This document shows positions 18,434 through 27,137 of a DNA stretch of 64,000 nt, one piece after another (the stretch's first letter is position 1; each line of letters starts with the position of its first letter). The notes under the pieces are model-generated. The model had not been told where the DNA came from, made no database searches, and saw only the letters and a list, made by a program, of their open reading frames with translations. The position numbers were made by a program, and so were the translations under genes. The stretch lies in NCBI GenBank assembly GCA_963746155.1, contig CAVVAB010000001.1, positions 310,001-374,000 of the forward strand, read 5' to 3'. The stretch comes from AC-32 sp963746155. GTDB taxonomy: Bacteria > Actinomycetota > Thermoleophilia > Gaiellales > Gaiellaceae.

Positions 18434-19414
18434 TCAGAGCGAGATCGTCGTCCCGACCGCGCTCGGTACGAACGCATCGGGGAAGCGATGCGCGAGGCGG
18501 TGCACGGCCTTCCAGCCCGTGCAATGTGCCGGCATCAGCAGCTCGGGCTGGAGATCGTCGAAGGCCGCCACCGTCGGCTCGATGATGGGCTCGAACATCG
18601 GACCGCTGAGGTGGAACCCTCCGATGACGGCGGCTACGCCCGTCTCGCCCGTAAGCCGCTGCGCATGCCTCACCACATTGACGATCCCGGCGTGACCACA
18701 GCCGGTGAGGACCACCAGGCCGCGACCCGCAAGTCGCATCACGATCGCCTGGTCGTCGAGGATCAGCGGGTCCGGCTCCCAGTTGCCGTGAACGTGCGCT
18801 TCGTGCCCCATGAAGCCGGTCTCGAAGGGCGTCGTGCGATCGACCTCGCCCGTCACGAGCACCGAGCCGTCGAGCAGGAACGACGGTTGACGTTCCTCGA
18901 CGATCTCGAAGCCCGCGCCCTCGAGTGCGGAGCGGCTGGTCGCAGGTAGCTCGCCCGGCTCGAGGCCCGGGATGGCGATGCGCCGACGTCGCCAGAAGTC
19001 GGGGTGGATGAGCACGGGAAGGTTCCTTCGTCCGAGCTCCTTGGCGATTCCCTCCATCCCGGCGACGTGGTCCCAGTGACCGTGGCTGAGCACGATCGTC
19101 TCGATGTCACCGGGCACGAGCTCGAGCCGGCGCATGTTCTCGACGACACCCGTAGGCGTCACGCCCGCGTCGAAGAGGATCGCGCGCTCGCGACCGCCGG
19201 TCGCGACGCGAACGAGCGCCGAGAAGCCGGGCTGGGCAACCAGGGCGTCAGGCAGGCCGTCGGTGACCGCCGAGGCCGCACGCGGCTTCGCGAGCTGGTG
19301 AAGCCAGGTCGTGCGCTCGACACGCTCCGTCGGGAAGAGCAGAGGGTCGGTCACGTTGTCCATCAGGATCGTGATCCGGACGGCGTCGACCGGCGCGAGC
19401 GGGATCGTGACCAT
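18434..19414 (-). CDS. MBL-fold metallo-hydrolase
   Basis: A metallo-beta-lactamase-fold hydrolase of about 326 residues, resembling the dihydropterin-ribofuranosyl-aminobenzene phosphate synthase/RFAP-like group. Metal-binding motifs are SHGHWDH (HxHxDH), GCGHAGI, GGFHL and PAHCTGW. The ATG at 19414 is taken as start; an in-frame TTG lies 12 bp upstream. The substrate is unknown. It is 77 bp upstream of the deoxyribosyltransferase gene, inside the tRNA-bounded segment. Confidence 0.88.
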   Translation of the reverse strand: MVTIPLAPVDAVRITILMDNVTDPLLFPTERVERTTWLHQLAKPRAASAVTDGLPDALVAQPGFSALVRVATGGRERAILFDAGVTPTGVVENMRRLELVPGDIETIVLSHGHWDHVAGMEGIAKELGRRNLPVLIHPDFWRRRRIAIPGLEPGELPATSRSALEGAGFEIVEERQPSFLLDGSVLVTGEVDRTTPFETGFMGHEAHVHGNWEPDPLILDDQAIVMRLAGRGLVVLTGCGHAGIVNVVRHAQRLTGETGVAAVIGGFHLSGPMFEPIIEPTVAAFDDLQPELLMPAHCTGWKAVHRLAHRFPDAFVPSAVGTTISL

Positions 19415-19490
19415 CGTTAGGGCCAAAGAATGTCAACTCGATCGCTAGTGGACGGCGGACACCGGGCCGAGTCCGACAGCCGACAATCGA

Positions 19491-20057
19491 CTAGGGCTGG
19501 AACTGCTGGTCGAGCGAGACGACAGGATTGGGGTACTTGTCGCCGATGCGAATCCAGAAGCCGAACCCGCTGGGGTTCGTGCCACTGAGGCGCCCGGCCA
19601 ACTCGGAGACGGTGATCCTCTTGTGTCCCGCTCCACCGGCGACGATGGTTGCCGGCGCGTTCGCTGCAACGACGTACGTCAGCAGCCGATGACCCTCGTC
19701 GACGATGTAGTAGTCGTTCGGGACCGGGTCCCCGGGCGAGATTGCCTTGTCTTCGACAGCCGCACGCTCCGCCGCGACTCCGGTGAGCCACCAGGCGGGA
19801 TCGAAGCGCATCTCGAAGCGGCCGCTCTTGCGTGACAGCGACTTGATGTGCCCGTAGAGCACCATCTGGCCCGCCGGCGCGGCCGGTGGTAGCTGCACGG
19901 AGGGCAACGGCGTAGCCTCCGACGTCGAAGTGCTGGTGACCGTCACGGTCTTCGTCACCGTCTTCGTGCTCCCGCATCCAGCCGCGAATCCGGCGACTGC
20001 AATCACGAGCCCCGCCAGCAAGGCGAACGCGTACACACGCGATCTCGTCGTATGCAT
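19491..20057 (-). CDS. Putative lipoprotein of unknown function
   Basis: A 188-residue product with a lipoprotein signal: basic start MHTTRSR, hydrophobic core and lipobox FAAGC near residue 28, followed by a Thr/Val/Ser-rich tether. The ATG at 20057 has GGAG 8 bases upstream and was preferred to an upstream in-frame start that would bury the signal. The mature part (about 60-188) has no family I recognise; it contains GQMVLYGHIKSLSRKSGRFEM-type beta strands and DPAWWLTG. Expected on the outer face of the membrane. It is the third minus-strand gene of the tRNA-bounded segment. Confidence 0.7.
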   Translation of the reverse strand: MHTTRSRVYAFALLAGLVIAVAGFAAGCGSTKTVTKTVTVTSTSTSEATPLPSVQLPPAAPAGQMVLYGHIKSLSRKSGRFEMRFDPAWWLTGVAAERAAVEDKAISPGDPVPNDYYIVDEGHRLLTYVVAANAPATIVAGGAGHKRITVSELAGRLSGTNPSGFGFWIRIGDKYPNPVVSLDQQFQP

Positions 20058-20285
20058 GAGATCTACTCCTTCGCCCCGGCTGTGGACGCAACAGGACTCG
20101 ACCACACCAAGGGCAGTCGACCACTCTAGTTTCCGTTCACGAAAGGCGGTGTGCATCCGGGGTCACCCCGCCATCGAGTGCTTGGAACTACTGAGCGCTC
20201 CGCAACACCACTTGACCTTCGACGTCGCCAGCGCGGAGCCACGTCGTCGCCCCGTCGGGGCTGCTTGATTCCGGTGGTCGGGAAT

Positions 20286-20313
20286 GCGGGTTCGAGTCCC
20301 GTCGCTCCCGTCT
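20286..20313 (+). repeat. Putative attachment site, right (tRNA-Asp 3' fragment)
   Basis: Exact 28-bp copy of 17711-17738 (T-arm, acceptor 3' strand and TCT) with no acceptor 5' strand, D-arm or anticodon arm before it, so it cannot be a tRNA. It ends 13 bp before the sulfatase stop. With the left copy it brackets 2.57 kb. Confidence 0.75.
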
Positions 20314-20326
20314 TCGCCTGGATGTG

Positions 20327-21871
20327 TCAGCCGCGGGCGCCGCTCGCAGCCTCGGACATCTTCTCGAGCGCCTGGTCGATCGTGAAGCTCGCCGCCTTCT
20401 GACGGGGCGGGAAGTCCTTGAACGTGGCGAGAAACTCGGCCACGATCGCCTGGGCCGCGAGGATCATGTACGCCTTCGACAGGTACCAGTCCCAGTACGT
20501 GTTCGAGGTCGTGTCCGCGCGCTCGAATGGATCCATGCGGAGGTTGAAGAGCTTCGGCACGCGCAGCGTGGTGAACGGCTCCGCCCACAGCTCGAGCGTT
20601 CCGCGTGCCCGCTGCTCCATGAAGACCAGCTTCCAGTTGTCGTAGCGCAGCGCGACGAGATCGCCGTCGTCCGAGAAGTAGATGAACCCCTTGCGCGGGC
20701 TCTCGGCCTCTTCCCCGGTCAGGTAGGGCAGGAAGTTGTAGCCGTCGATGTGCACCTTGAACGTCTTTCCCGCCGCCTCGTGGCCCGTCTTCAGCTTCTC
20801 GACGACGTCGGGCTCGCCGGCGGCCGCGAGGAACGTGGGCAGCCAGTCGTGGAGCTGCACGATCTCGTTCGAGACCGAGCCGTCCGGGATCCTTCCCGGC
20901 CAGCGCACCATCATCGGGACGCGGAACGCGCCCTCCCAGTTCGTGTTCTTCTCGCTGCGGAACGGCGTCATCGCCCCGTCCGGCCACGTGTTCATATGCG
21001 GGCCGTTGTCGGTGCCGTACAGCACGATCGTGTCCTCGGCGATCTCGAGCTTGTCGAGCACGTCGAGGAGCTGGCCCACGTTCTTGTCGTGGTCGAGCAT
21101 CGTGTCGTGGTACGGGGACTGCCAGCGTCCGGCCTGTCCGAGGCTCCGGCGCTTCGTGTGCGTCCGGAAGTGCATGTGCGTGAAGTTCACCCAGCAGAAG
21201 AACGGCTTGCGTCGCCGGTGCTGGCGCTCGATGTAGTCGCACGCGGCCGTCGCGAACTCGTCGTCACACGTCTCCATCCGCTTCCTCGTCAGCGGTCCGG
21301 TGTCCTGGATCCGCTGCTTGCCGACGCGGCCCCAGCGCGGGTGCTCCTTCGGGTCGTCCTTCGTCGTCGCCTTGCAGCGCAGCACGCCACGGGGCCCGAA
21401 CCGCTCGCCGAACCGCTCGAATCCGTGCTTCGCCGGGTAGTCCGGCTCCTCCGGCTCCTCTTCGGCGTTCAGGTGGTAGAGGTTCCCGAAGAACTCGTCG
21501 AAGCCGTGGACGGTCGGGAGGAACTTGTTCATGTCGCCGAGGTGGTTCTTGCCGAACTGCGCCGTGGCGTAGCCGTGGTTCTTGAGCAGCTCGGCGATCG
21601 TCGGGTCCTCCTCCTGGAGGCCGACCGACGCGCCGGGCAAGCCGACCTTGCTCAACCCCGTGCGGAAGACGCTCTGGCCGGTGATGAAGGACGACCGGCC
21701 GGCGGTGCAGCTCTGCTCGCCGTAGGAGTCGGTGAAGCGCATCCCCTCGTTCGCGATGCGGTCGATGTTCGGCGTGCGGTACCCCATCAGCCCGTCGCTG
21801 TAGCAGCTCAGGTTCGTGATCCCGATGTCGTCGCCCCAGATCACGAGGATGTTCGGCTTGTCCTGCGGCAT
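20327..21871 (-). CDS. Sulfatase (arylsulfatase family)
   Basis: A 514-residue type I sulfatase. It begins KPNILVIWGDDIG (metal-binding DD) and carries CTAGR at about residue 55 in the QSCTAGRSSF context, matching the C-x-A-x-R formylglycine motif rather than C-x-P-S-R. Further alkaline-phosphatase-superfamily features are GKNHLGD and YGTDNGPH (metal-binding DN, about 290). No signal peptide is seen, so it may be cytoplasmic or exported folded. It is 27 bp downstream of a formylglycine-generating enzyme gene, so maturation and hydrolysis of sulfate esters are probably co-expressed. Confidence 0.92.
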   Translation of the reverse strand: MPQDKPNILVIWGDDIGITNLSCYSDGLMGYRTPNIDRIANEGMRFTDSYGEQSCTAGRSSFITGQSVFRTGLSKVGLPGASVGLQEEDPTIAELLKNHGYATAQFGKNHLGDMNKFLPTVHGFDEFFGNLYHLNAEEEPEEPDYPAKHGFERFGERFGPRGVLRCKATTKDDPKEHPRWGRVGKQRIQDTGPLTRKRMETCDDEFATAACDYIERQHRRRKPFFCWVNFTHMHFRTHTKRRSLGQAGRWQSPYHDTMLDHDKNVGQLLDVLDKLEIAEDTIVLYGTDNGPHMNTWPDGAMTPFRSEKNTNWEGAFRVPMMVRWPGRIPDGSVSNEIVQLHDWLPTFLAAAGEPDVVEKLKTGHEAAGKTFKVHIDGYNFLPYLTGEEAESPRKGFIYFSDDGDLVALRYDNWKLVFMEQRARGTLELWAEPFTTLRVPKLFNLRMDPFERADTTSNTYWDWYLSKAYMILAAQAIVAEFLATFKDFPPRQKAASFTIDQALEKMSEAASGARG

Positions 21872-21898
21872 GGGTCTCCCCTCGTCGTCGAGATCCGG

Positions 21899-22829
21899 CT
21901 AGGCGCGCACGATGCAGCGGAAGCCGAGGTGGTTCGTGGACGTGTCGACCGCCTGCGCCATTCGCGCCGCAGGACGGTAGCGCTGGCAGTAGTTGGGCGC
22001 GCACAGGTGCGAGCCGCCCTTCATCACCTTGCGCGGAATCGCCGTGGAGTCGTTCGGGTCGATGCTCTCGGCGCGTAGGTCGCCGCCGCAGCACGGCGAG
22101 TCGGGCTCGTGGTTCGACGTGTACCAGTCGGCCGTCCACTCCCAGACGTTCCCGGCCACGTCGTAGAGGCCGTAGCCGTTCGGCGGGAACCTGGCGACAG
22201 GTGAGGTTCCCTCGAAGCCGTCGAGGAGCGTGTTCTCGTACGGGAACTCGCCCTGCCACGTGTTCGCCATCGGCTTGCCCTTCGGCATGAACTCGTCGCC
22301 CCAGGCGAACTCGGCGCGCTCGAGGCCGCCGCGCGCCGCGAGCTCCCACTCGGCTTCGGTCGGCAGGTCCTTCCCGGCCCAGACCGCGTAGGCCTCGGCG
22401 TCGGCGTAGGCGATGTGCACGACGGGGTGCCGCTCACGCCCGTGCAGCGTGCTCTCCGGCCCCTCGGGATGCCGCCAGTCGGCGCCGCGGGTCCACGTCC
22501 ACCAGTTGAAGTGGTTGCTCAGGTCGACCGGGCCCGAGGTCTTCTGAAACACGACGGAGCCCGCGAAGAGCATGTCCTCCTGCGCGCCGGGGTACTGCTC
22601 GGGATCGGGCTCCTTCTCGGCCCACGTCACGTGCCCGGTCGCCTTCACGAAGCGCGTGAACTCGAGGTTCGTGACGGGGTGCTCGTCGAGCCAGAACCCG
22701 TCTACCGACACTTCGCGGACCGGGGCCTCCTCGGGGTAGTGCCGGTCGGAGCCCATGGCGAACGTGCCCGCCGGGGATCCACGCCATCCCCTTCGGTCGC
22801 GCTCGATCCTCGGTCGGTGCCTGGGCCAT
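21899..22829 (-). CDS. Formylglycine-generating enzyme (one frameshift near N-terminus)
   Basis: An FGE/SUMF1-fold enzyme that converts the sulfatase cysteine to formylglycine. The active-site cysteine pair appears as GGSHLCAPNYCQRYR near the C-terminus, matching authentic FGEs. Other family blocks are LPTEAEWELAARGG and NVWEWTADWY. The ATG at 22829 (AGGAGG upstream) starts MAQAPTEDRARPKGMAWIPGG; one surplus C at 22764-22769 then shifts into the frame continuing T-F-A-MGSDRHYPEE. Joined length is about 309 residues. It forms an operon with the downstream sulfatase. Confidence 0.92.
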
Positions 22830-22879
22830 GCTCCTCCTGACGGCCTCGACCCTATCGCGGCGCCCTCGAGCGTGCGCTG

Positions 22880-23068
22880 TTACTTGCCGATCGCGGCTAT
22901 GAGCGCCATCAGGATGAAGCCGGCCCCGATCCCGATCAGGAGCCAGGCGCCGAAGTCGCCCAGCAGGATGCCGAGCCCGGCCCCGGCCAGGATCCCGCCG
23001 ACGAGCGCCGGACCGCCGTACGCATACCCGCGTCCCGACGACGCAGCGGCCTCGTTCTTGCCGTTCAT
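22880..23068 (-). CDS. Small two-helix membrane protein
   Basis: A 62-residue hypothetical protein. The ATG at 23068 has a good AGGAGG box 5 bases upstream. After a polar N-terminus (NGKNEAAASSGRGY) come two glycine-rich transmembrane segments (about 20-36 and 40-58). No family recognised. It stands alone on the minus strand, 50 bp upstream of the FGE gene, with which it could share transcripts. Confidence 0.6.
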   Translation of the reverse strand: MNGKNEAAASSGRGYAYGGPALVGGILAGAGLGILLGDFGAWLLIGIGAGFILMALIAAIGK

Positions 23069-23154
23069 GTCAACCTCCTTCCGAGATCGGAGCAAGCGTC
23101 CCGTGCGGGCTGCGGCGCGACATCGGGGACGGTGCTGATCATGCGTTGTGGTTA

Positions 23155-23730
23155 ATGCCTGAGCCTCGGATCGCAAGCATCGACCTCTTCTGGCTGCCCC
23201 TCGGCGCGGGTGGGCACTCCGTTCGGCTGAACGGAAAGGTCTTCGAATGGGTCGCGGCGGGCCTGGCCCGCCGCGAGCGTTGCGACCTCTACCACTCTGC
23301 GCTCGAAGTACACGTGCCGAGCGGTCGCTTCATCGTCGAGCAGACGCCAGCGTCCGCTGACGGCACGGAACGCGGGGCGGTCGCAACCGGCCCTGTCGGC
23401 GCTCGCAGCCTGGGCCGCTTCCGGCTCTTCCGCTACGAGGTCCGGCGCTGGCGGGACGGCGTCATCCCCGACGTCGACGAGGCCGTCGCGAGCCCGATCC
23501 GGTTGAGCGACGACCCCGAACCTGCAGGCCGCCTGCTCGAGCTCGTGCCCGAGGTGCCGACGCCCACCTGGGGCCGAGACGAGCTCCACACCGGCGAGAT
23601 GTGGAACTCGAACTCGATCATCTCGTGGCTCATCGCGCGCTGCGGGCTGGACGTGGACGCGATCCCACTGCCTCCGCGCGGGCGAGCCCCGGGCTGGCGT
23701 GCGGGCGCGGCGGTGGCACGTCGCGGGTAG
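23155..23730 (+). CDS. Conserved hypothetical protein
   Basis: 191 residues from ATG 23155 (a TTG 9 bp upstream is the alternative). The composition looks genuinely coding. Recognisable blocks are WLPLGAGGHSVRLNGKVFEW near the start, a central region with HVPSGRFIVEQ, and the C-terminal GEMWNSNSIISWLIARCGLD followed by LPPRGRAPGW. The N-S-N-S block before a helix resembles papain-like/NlpC-type folds where a Cys or Asn-rich turn is central, but I cannot assign it. No signal peptide or membrane segment. It diverges from the small membrane protein gene. Confidence 0.65.
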   Translation: MPEPRIASIDLFWLPLGAGGHSVRLNGKVFEWVAAGLARRERCDLYHSALEVHVPSGRFIVEQTPASADGTERGAVATGPVGARSLGRFRLFRYEVRRWRDGVIPDVDEAVASPIRLSDDPEPAGRLLELVPEVPTPTWGRDELHTGEMWNSNSIISWLIARCGLDVDAIPLPPRGRAPGWRAGAAVARRG

Positions 23731-23733
23731 CGG

Positions 23734-23898
23734 TTACCGGTTGCTCTCGAGCGCTTCGATCTGCTTGCGAAGCGTGGCGATCTGGATCTCGAGCTCGACG
23801 CGCCCGGGACCGAGCAGCGGGGCGCGCTCAAGCTGCTTGTAGAGCCCGGCGAGCTCGCTTCTCGCGGCCGCGATCTGTGCGTCGTCCTGGCCGGTCAT
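23734..23898 (-). CDS. Small coiled-coil protein
   Basis: A 54-residue reading frame from ATG 23898, highly charged with heptad-like spacing (AAARSELAGLYKQLERAP then LEIQIATLRKQIEALESN), predicting a short helical hairpin. It starts 11 bp after the glycosylase stop, so it would be translated from the same mRNA. Function unknown. Confidence 0.5.
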   Translation of the reverse strand: MTGQDDAQIAAARSELAGLYKQLERAPLLGPGRVELEIQIATLRKQIEALESNR

Positions 23899-23909
23899 CG
23901 GCGCCAAGT

Positions 23910-24998
23910 CTACGGCCGGGCCTGCTCCACGGCGTCCAGCCCGAGCCACGAGGCGAGGTCGTCGACCTCGGCCTGCACGGCCTTCGCCATCGGGCGCGTG
24001 AACCTGACGTCCTCGTGGATCGCGTTGACGCGGAGCACCGAGGCCTTGCGGTCGGCAATGGCGTCGAGCTTCCCGACCAGGCGGTCCTTGTGGAGGATCG
24101 GGAGGGCGAAGTAGCCCCAGCGGCGCTTGGCCGCAGGCTTGTACATCTCGAGCGTGTACTCGAAGTCGAACAGCTCCAGCGCGCGGTCGCGGTCGTAGAC
24201 GAGCCGGTCGAACGGCGAGAGCAGGGCCGTTCGGCCCTCGAAGTCCGCGCCGAGCGCGGCGGGATCGACGCGCCACTCGCCCTTCACGCCCTCGACCACG
24301 GCCGGCTCCCCGGCCTCTCCGACGATGACCGGCTCCACCGGGTGCGCCGTGCCCTTCTGCCTGGCGATGCCGAGCGAGGCGAGCCGGCGGCGGTCTCTCT
24401 CGCGCTCGGCCTCCTCCACCGACGGCACGGCGACATCGGCCGGGTAGACGCGCTCGGGCAGGTCCCAGACGCGCTCCCGCCCGATCCGGCCGGAGATCGC
24501 GACCTCGCCGCGAACCATCAGGAACTCGAGCATCTGGGTGACGTTGCGGTTGTTGGTCCAGCCCGTCGAGGCCCAGGGCACGACGCACGTGTCGGGGATG
24601 TCCCGCGAGGTCAGCGGCCCCGAGCTGCGCAGGCGCTTGAGGACGTCGCGCCGGAAGCGGTCGTTGTCCCGCACCCAGGCGCGCGACCGCTCGTAGCTCG
24701 GCAGGTCGGACGCGCCCGCGAGCAGGAGGCCCAGGTCGCCCATCGGCCGGATGAGCGCGTTGTGCTCGAACAGCGTGCGGTCCTCTTCCAGGGCCTGGGT
24801 CAGGTGTGCGGGCTCGTAGGCGGAGCCGAGGCGGGTCCACGCGACGAGGTCGGCGCTGGGCGCGATGGCGGCGGTCGGATCGATCTGCAGCAGGGTCAGC
24901 TGCTGCACGACCTGAAGCAGGTCGTTCGGGCGCGGCGCGTCCAGCAGCTGCGCGCGCACCGCGATGCGCCGGGCCTGCGCCTTGGTGAGCCGGTGCAC
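23910..24998 (-). CDS. YcaQ-like winged-helix DNA glycosylase family protein
   Basis: A 362-residue HTH_42/YcaQ-family protein. The N-terminal LTKAQARRIAVRAQLLD and QQLTLLQIDPTAAIAPSA correspond to the family's Q-x-D-(P/S) region. ERSRAWVR, the winged-helix middle (SGPLTSRDIPD, NNRNVTQMLEFLMVRGEVA) and GYFALPILHKDRLVGKLDA at about 285 follow the family order. E. coli YcaQ (AlkX) excises interstrand crosslink or alkylated bases; a repair role is inferred. It probably shares an operon with the tiny coiled-coil gene. Confidence 0.88.
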   Translation of the reverse strand: MHRLTKAQARRIAVRAQLLDAPRPNDLLQVVQQLTLLQIDPTAAIAPSADLVAWTRLGSAYEPAHLTQALEEDRTLFEHNALIRPMGDLGLLLAGASDLPSYERSRAWVRDNDRFRRDVLKRLRSSGPLTSRDIPDTCVVPWASTGWTNNRNVTQMLEFLMVRGEVAISGRIGRERVWDLPERVYPADVAVPSVEEAERERDRRRLASLGIARQKGTAHPVEPVIVGEAGEPAVVEGVKGEWRVDPAALGADFEGRTALLSPFDRLVYDRDRALELFDFEYTLEMYKPAAKRRWGYFALPILHKDRLVGKLDAIADRKASVLRVNAIHEDVRFTRPMAKAVQAEVDDLASWLGLDAVEQARP

Positions 24999-25175
24999 GA
25001 AGAGGAGGCTACGACAACGTGGGGTGCAGGGCGGCGGCCGAGCCGAGTGCTAGCGCCGGGGGGTCCGGTTGCCGCATTCTCGGAGCGGGGCCGCCCCTCC
25101 CCGATTGCGCGCGTCTCGAGCGTACTGGTCGGGCGCCTGCCCAAAAGGGTGATATCCGCCACCGCCGACCACGAA

Positions 25176-25217
25176 CTTTCCGCTCCAAGCGAACTTCGGT
25201 CATTCTTCGCGGGACGG
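25176..25217. repeat. 42-bp direct repeat, copy 1
   Basis: A 42-bp sequence, CTTTCCGCTCCAAGCGAACT through GGGACGG, matches 27138-27179 with two substitutions. This copy overlaps the last codons of the universal stress protein gene. It contains GCGAA...TTCGC inverted arms. Read on the minus strand both copies begin ATGACCGAAGTTCGC (M-T-E-V-R). Confidence 0.85.
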
Positions 25218-25643
25218 GACGATCACGAGCGGGCACGGCGCGTGATGGGCGAGCCGCTGGCTGACGGAGCCGAGGAGCAGGCTCGCCGCCGTGCCGTGGC
25301 CGCGCGAGCCGACGACGAGAAGCGCGGCGTCGCGCGCCTGCTCGATCAGCTTCGTGGCCGGATGGCCTTCGACCGCGACGCCCTCGGCCTCGACGCCGAG
25401 GCCGGCCGCGAGCTCGACGCGCCGCGCGCAGCGACCTCTTCGGCGCGCCGCTCGGCCTCGAGGAAGGCGTCGGGCGTCGGCGCGAAGGCCTCGCCCACGT
25501 ACGTGGCGGGAGCGGCCTCCCACGCGCAGACGATCCGGAGCGGGAGCCCGCGAAGCGTCGCCTCCTCGGCGGCGAAACGGAGCGCGGCCTCGGCTCCCGG
25601 CGAGCCGTCGAAGCCGACGAACGATGGCGGGCGTCGCGCTCAT
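25200..25643 (-). CDS. Universal stress protein (two compensating frameshifts)
   Basis: A single USP domain of about 147 residues from ATG 25643 (MSATPAIV). The nucleotide-binding C-terminal G-x-x-G-x-(9)-G-(S/T) region is VVGSRGHGTAASLLLGSVSQRL with APCPLVIVP at the end. The N-terminal VGFDGSPGAEAALRFA and the middle are in another frame, between breaks at about 25618-25625 and 25425-25440. The shifts cancel, so start and stop frames agree. ATP-binding USPs act in stress or dormancy. The ATG overlaps the end of the MFS remnant. Confidence 0.75.
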   Translation of the reverse strand: MSATPAIVRRLRRLAGSRGRAPFRRRGGDASRAPAPDRLRVGGRSRHVRGRGLRADARRLPRGRAARRRGRCARRVELAAGLGVEAEGVAVEGHPATKLIEQARDAALLVVGSRGHGTAASLLLGSVSQRLAHHAPCPLVIVPSREE

Positions 25644-25645
25644 GC

Positions 25646-27092
25646 TCAGTCGACGGATGGTTGCGGAGTCGGCGCTCGCGACGGCAGTCAGATGCTGCGG
25701 CCGGCCTCCCGGGACGGCGAGCGACGCGATGACTCCGGCTGCGAGCGCGGCGGCCATGATCACGAACGACAGCGTGTAGCCCCGCTCGTTCGGGAGTCCG
25801 TCCGCGAGCAGGCTCGCCGCGAGGATGCTCGCCGCGACCTGGCCGCCGAGGGCTCCGCCGATCGTGCGCATGACGGTGTTCATCCCGGTGGCGACGCCGG
25901 TCTGATCAGGCGGGACGGCCTCGACGATCAGGTTGGCCATCGACGCGAAGGCAAAGCCGACGCCGACGCCGAGCAGCAGCGACGGCGAGATAGATCTGCC
26001 AGTGCTCGGAGTGGGCGACGCGCGAGCAGCACGAACGCGAGCATCGTGATCGTCGAGCCGAGCACGAGCGGCACCTTGGAGCCGAACCTGCCCGACAGCC
26101 GTCCGCCGAGCGGGCTGGCGATCATCATCGCGAGCGTGCTCGGGATCAGGAAGAGCCCGGCCTCCGTCACCGACGACCCGAAGCCGTAGCCGTTCGAGAC
26201 CGGGGTCTCGACGAACTGCGGGATCAGGACGAACGCGCTGTACATCCCGAACCCGAGCAGGAAGCCCGGCGAGGTTCGTCGTCCAGACGCCGCGCAGCCG
26301 CATCATCTTGATGTCGACCAGCGGGCTCGAGCGACCTCATCTCGACCCGAATCCACGCGAGCGCGAGCACGACGGCCGCGGCCGAGGAGCCCGAGCGTGC
26401 GGGCCGACAGCCAGCCCCAGGTCGGAGCCTCGCTGATCGCGACGAGGAGGGCAGATCAGCCAGAGGGAGAGGAGCACCGCGCCCGTCCAGTCGACCTCGC
26501 CCGGAGCGCGAACCGGCGACTCGGGGATGATCGAGCATCGTTGCGAGCGTGGTCACGGCGATCACGACGAGCGGGATCCAGAAGAGCCAGTGGTAGTCGA
26601 GATGGGCGAGGATCGGCCCGGCGAGGATGATCCCGAGGCCCGCCGCCGACGCCGAGCAGCCCCGAGATGAGCGCGATCCCGCCGGCGACGCGCCTCGGCG
26701 GGAACTCGTCGCGGACGATCCCGAACGCCAGCGGGAAGATCGCGCCGCCGAGCCCCTGGATCACGCGCGCGCCGATCATCACCGGAAGCGTCGTCGCCAG
26801 CGCCGCGAGCAGGGTTCCCGCGCCCAGGCCGACGAGCACCACGACGAGGGTGCGCTTCTTCCCGAACATGTCGCCGAGACGCCGGCGATCGGCGTCGCCA
26901 CGGATGCCGCCAGCAGGTAGGCGGTGAAGATCCAGGTCACGCCCGTCGGCGTGGTGTCGAAGTCGCTGCTGAAGCGTCGGCAGCGCCGGCACGACCAGCG
27001 ACTGCAGCATCGCGTAGGCGCCGCCGCCGAGCGCGAGCACGGCGAGGATGACGGCCCGGATGGGGCGAGATGCGAGCTGCGTGCTCGGCCAT
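25646..27092 (-). pseudogene. DHA2-family MFS transporter, multiply frameshifted
   Basis: Pieces of one 14-helix EmrB/QacA-type drug exporter appear in order in all three minus-strand frames: AVLALGGGAYAMLQSLVVPALP, then WIFTAYLLAASVATPIAG, GDMFGKKRTLVVVLVGLG, RVIQGLGGAIFPLAFGIVRD, MYSAFVLIPQFVE, SSVTEAGLFLIPS and MANLIVEAVPPDQTGVATGMN. At least five frame changes are needed to join them, plus one near the start (ATG 27092) and one at the stop. Total length fits about 480 residues. Either a decayed gene or a stretch of poor consensus sequence; break density here exceeds the rest of the window. Confidence 0.8.
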
Positions 27093-27110
27093 CCGAAGGA
27101 CGATAGCCAG

Positions 27111-27134
27111 AAACCGGAGGCCGGCCTCCGGTTT
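27111..27134. terminator. Perfect 24-bp palindrome
   Basis: AAACCGGAGG-CCGG-CCTCCGGTTT reads the same on both strands (10-bp stem, 4-nt loop). It lies between the divergent MFS and membrane-protein starts, 3 bp before repeat copy 2. In this position it could be an operator or part of the repeat element rather than a terminator. Confidence 0.55.
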
Positions 27135-27137
27135 GGG

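Noticed and set aside
20286..20313. Second tRNA gene suggested by a T-arm and acceptor 3' strand
   Set aside because: Upstream bases give no acceptor 5' strand, D-arm or anticodon arm; it is only a 28-bp copy of the tRNA-Asp end.
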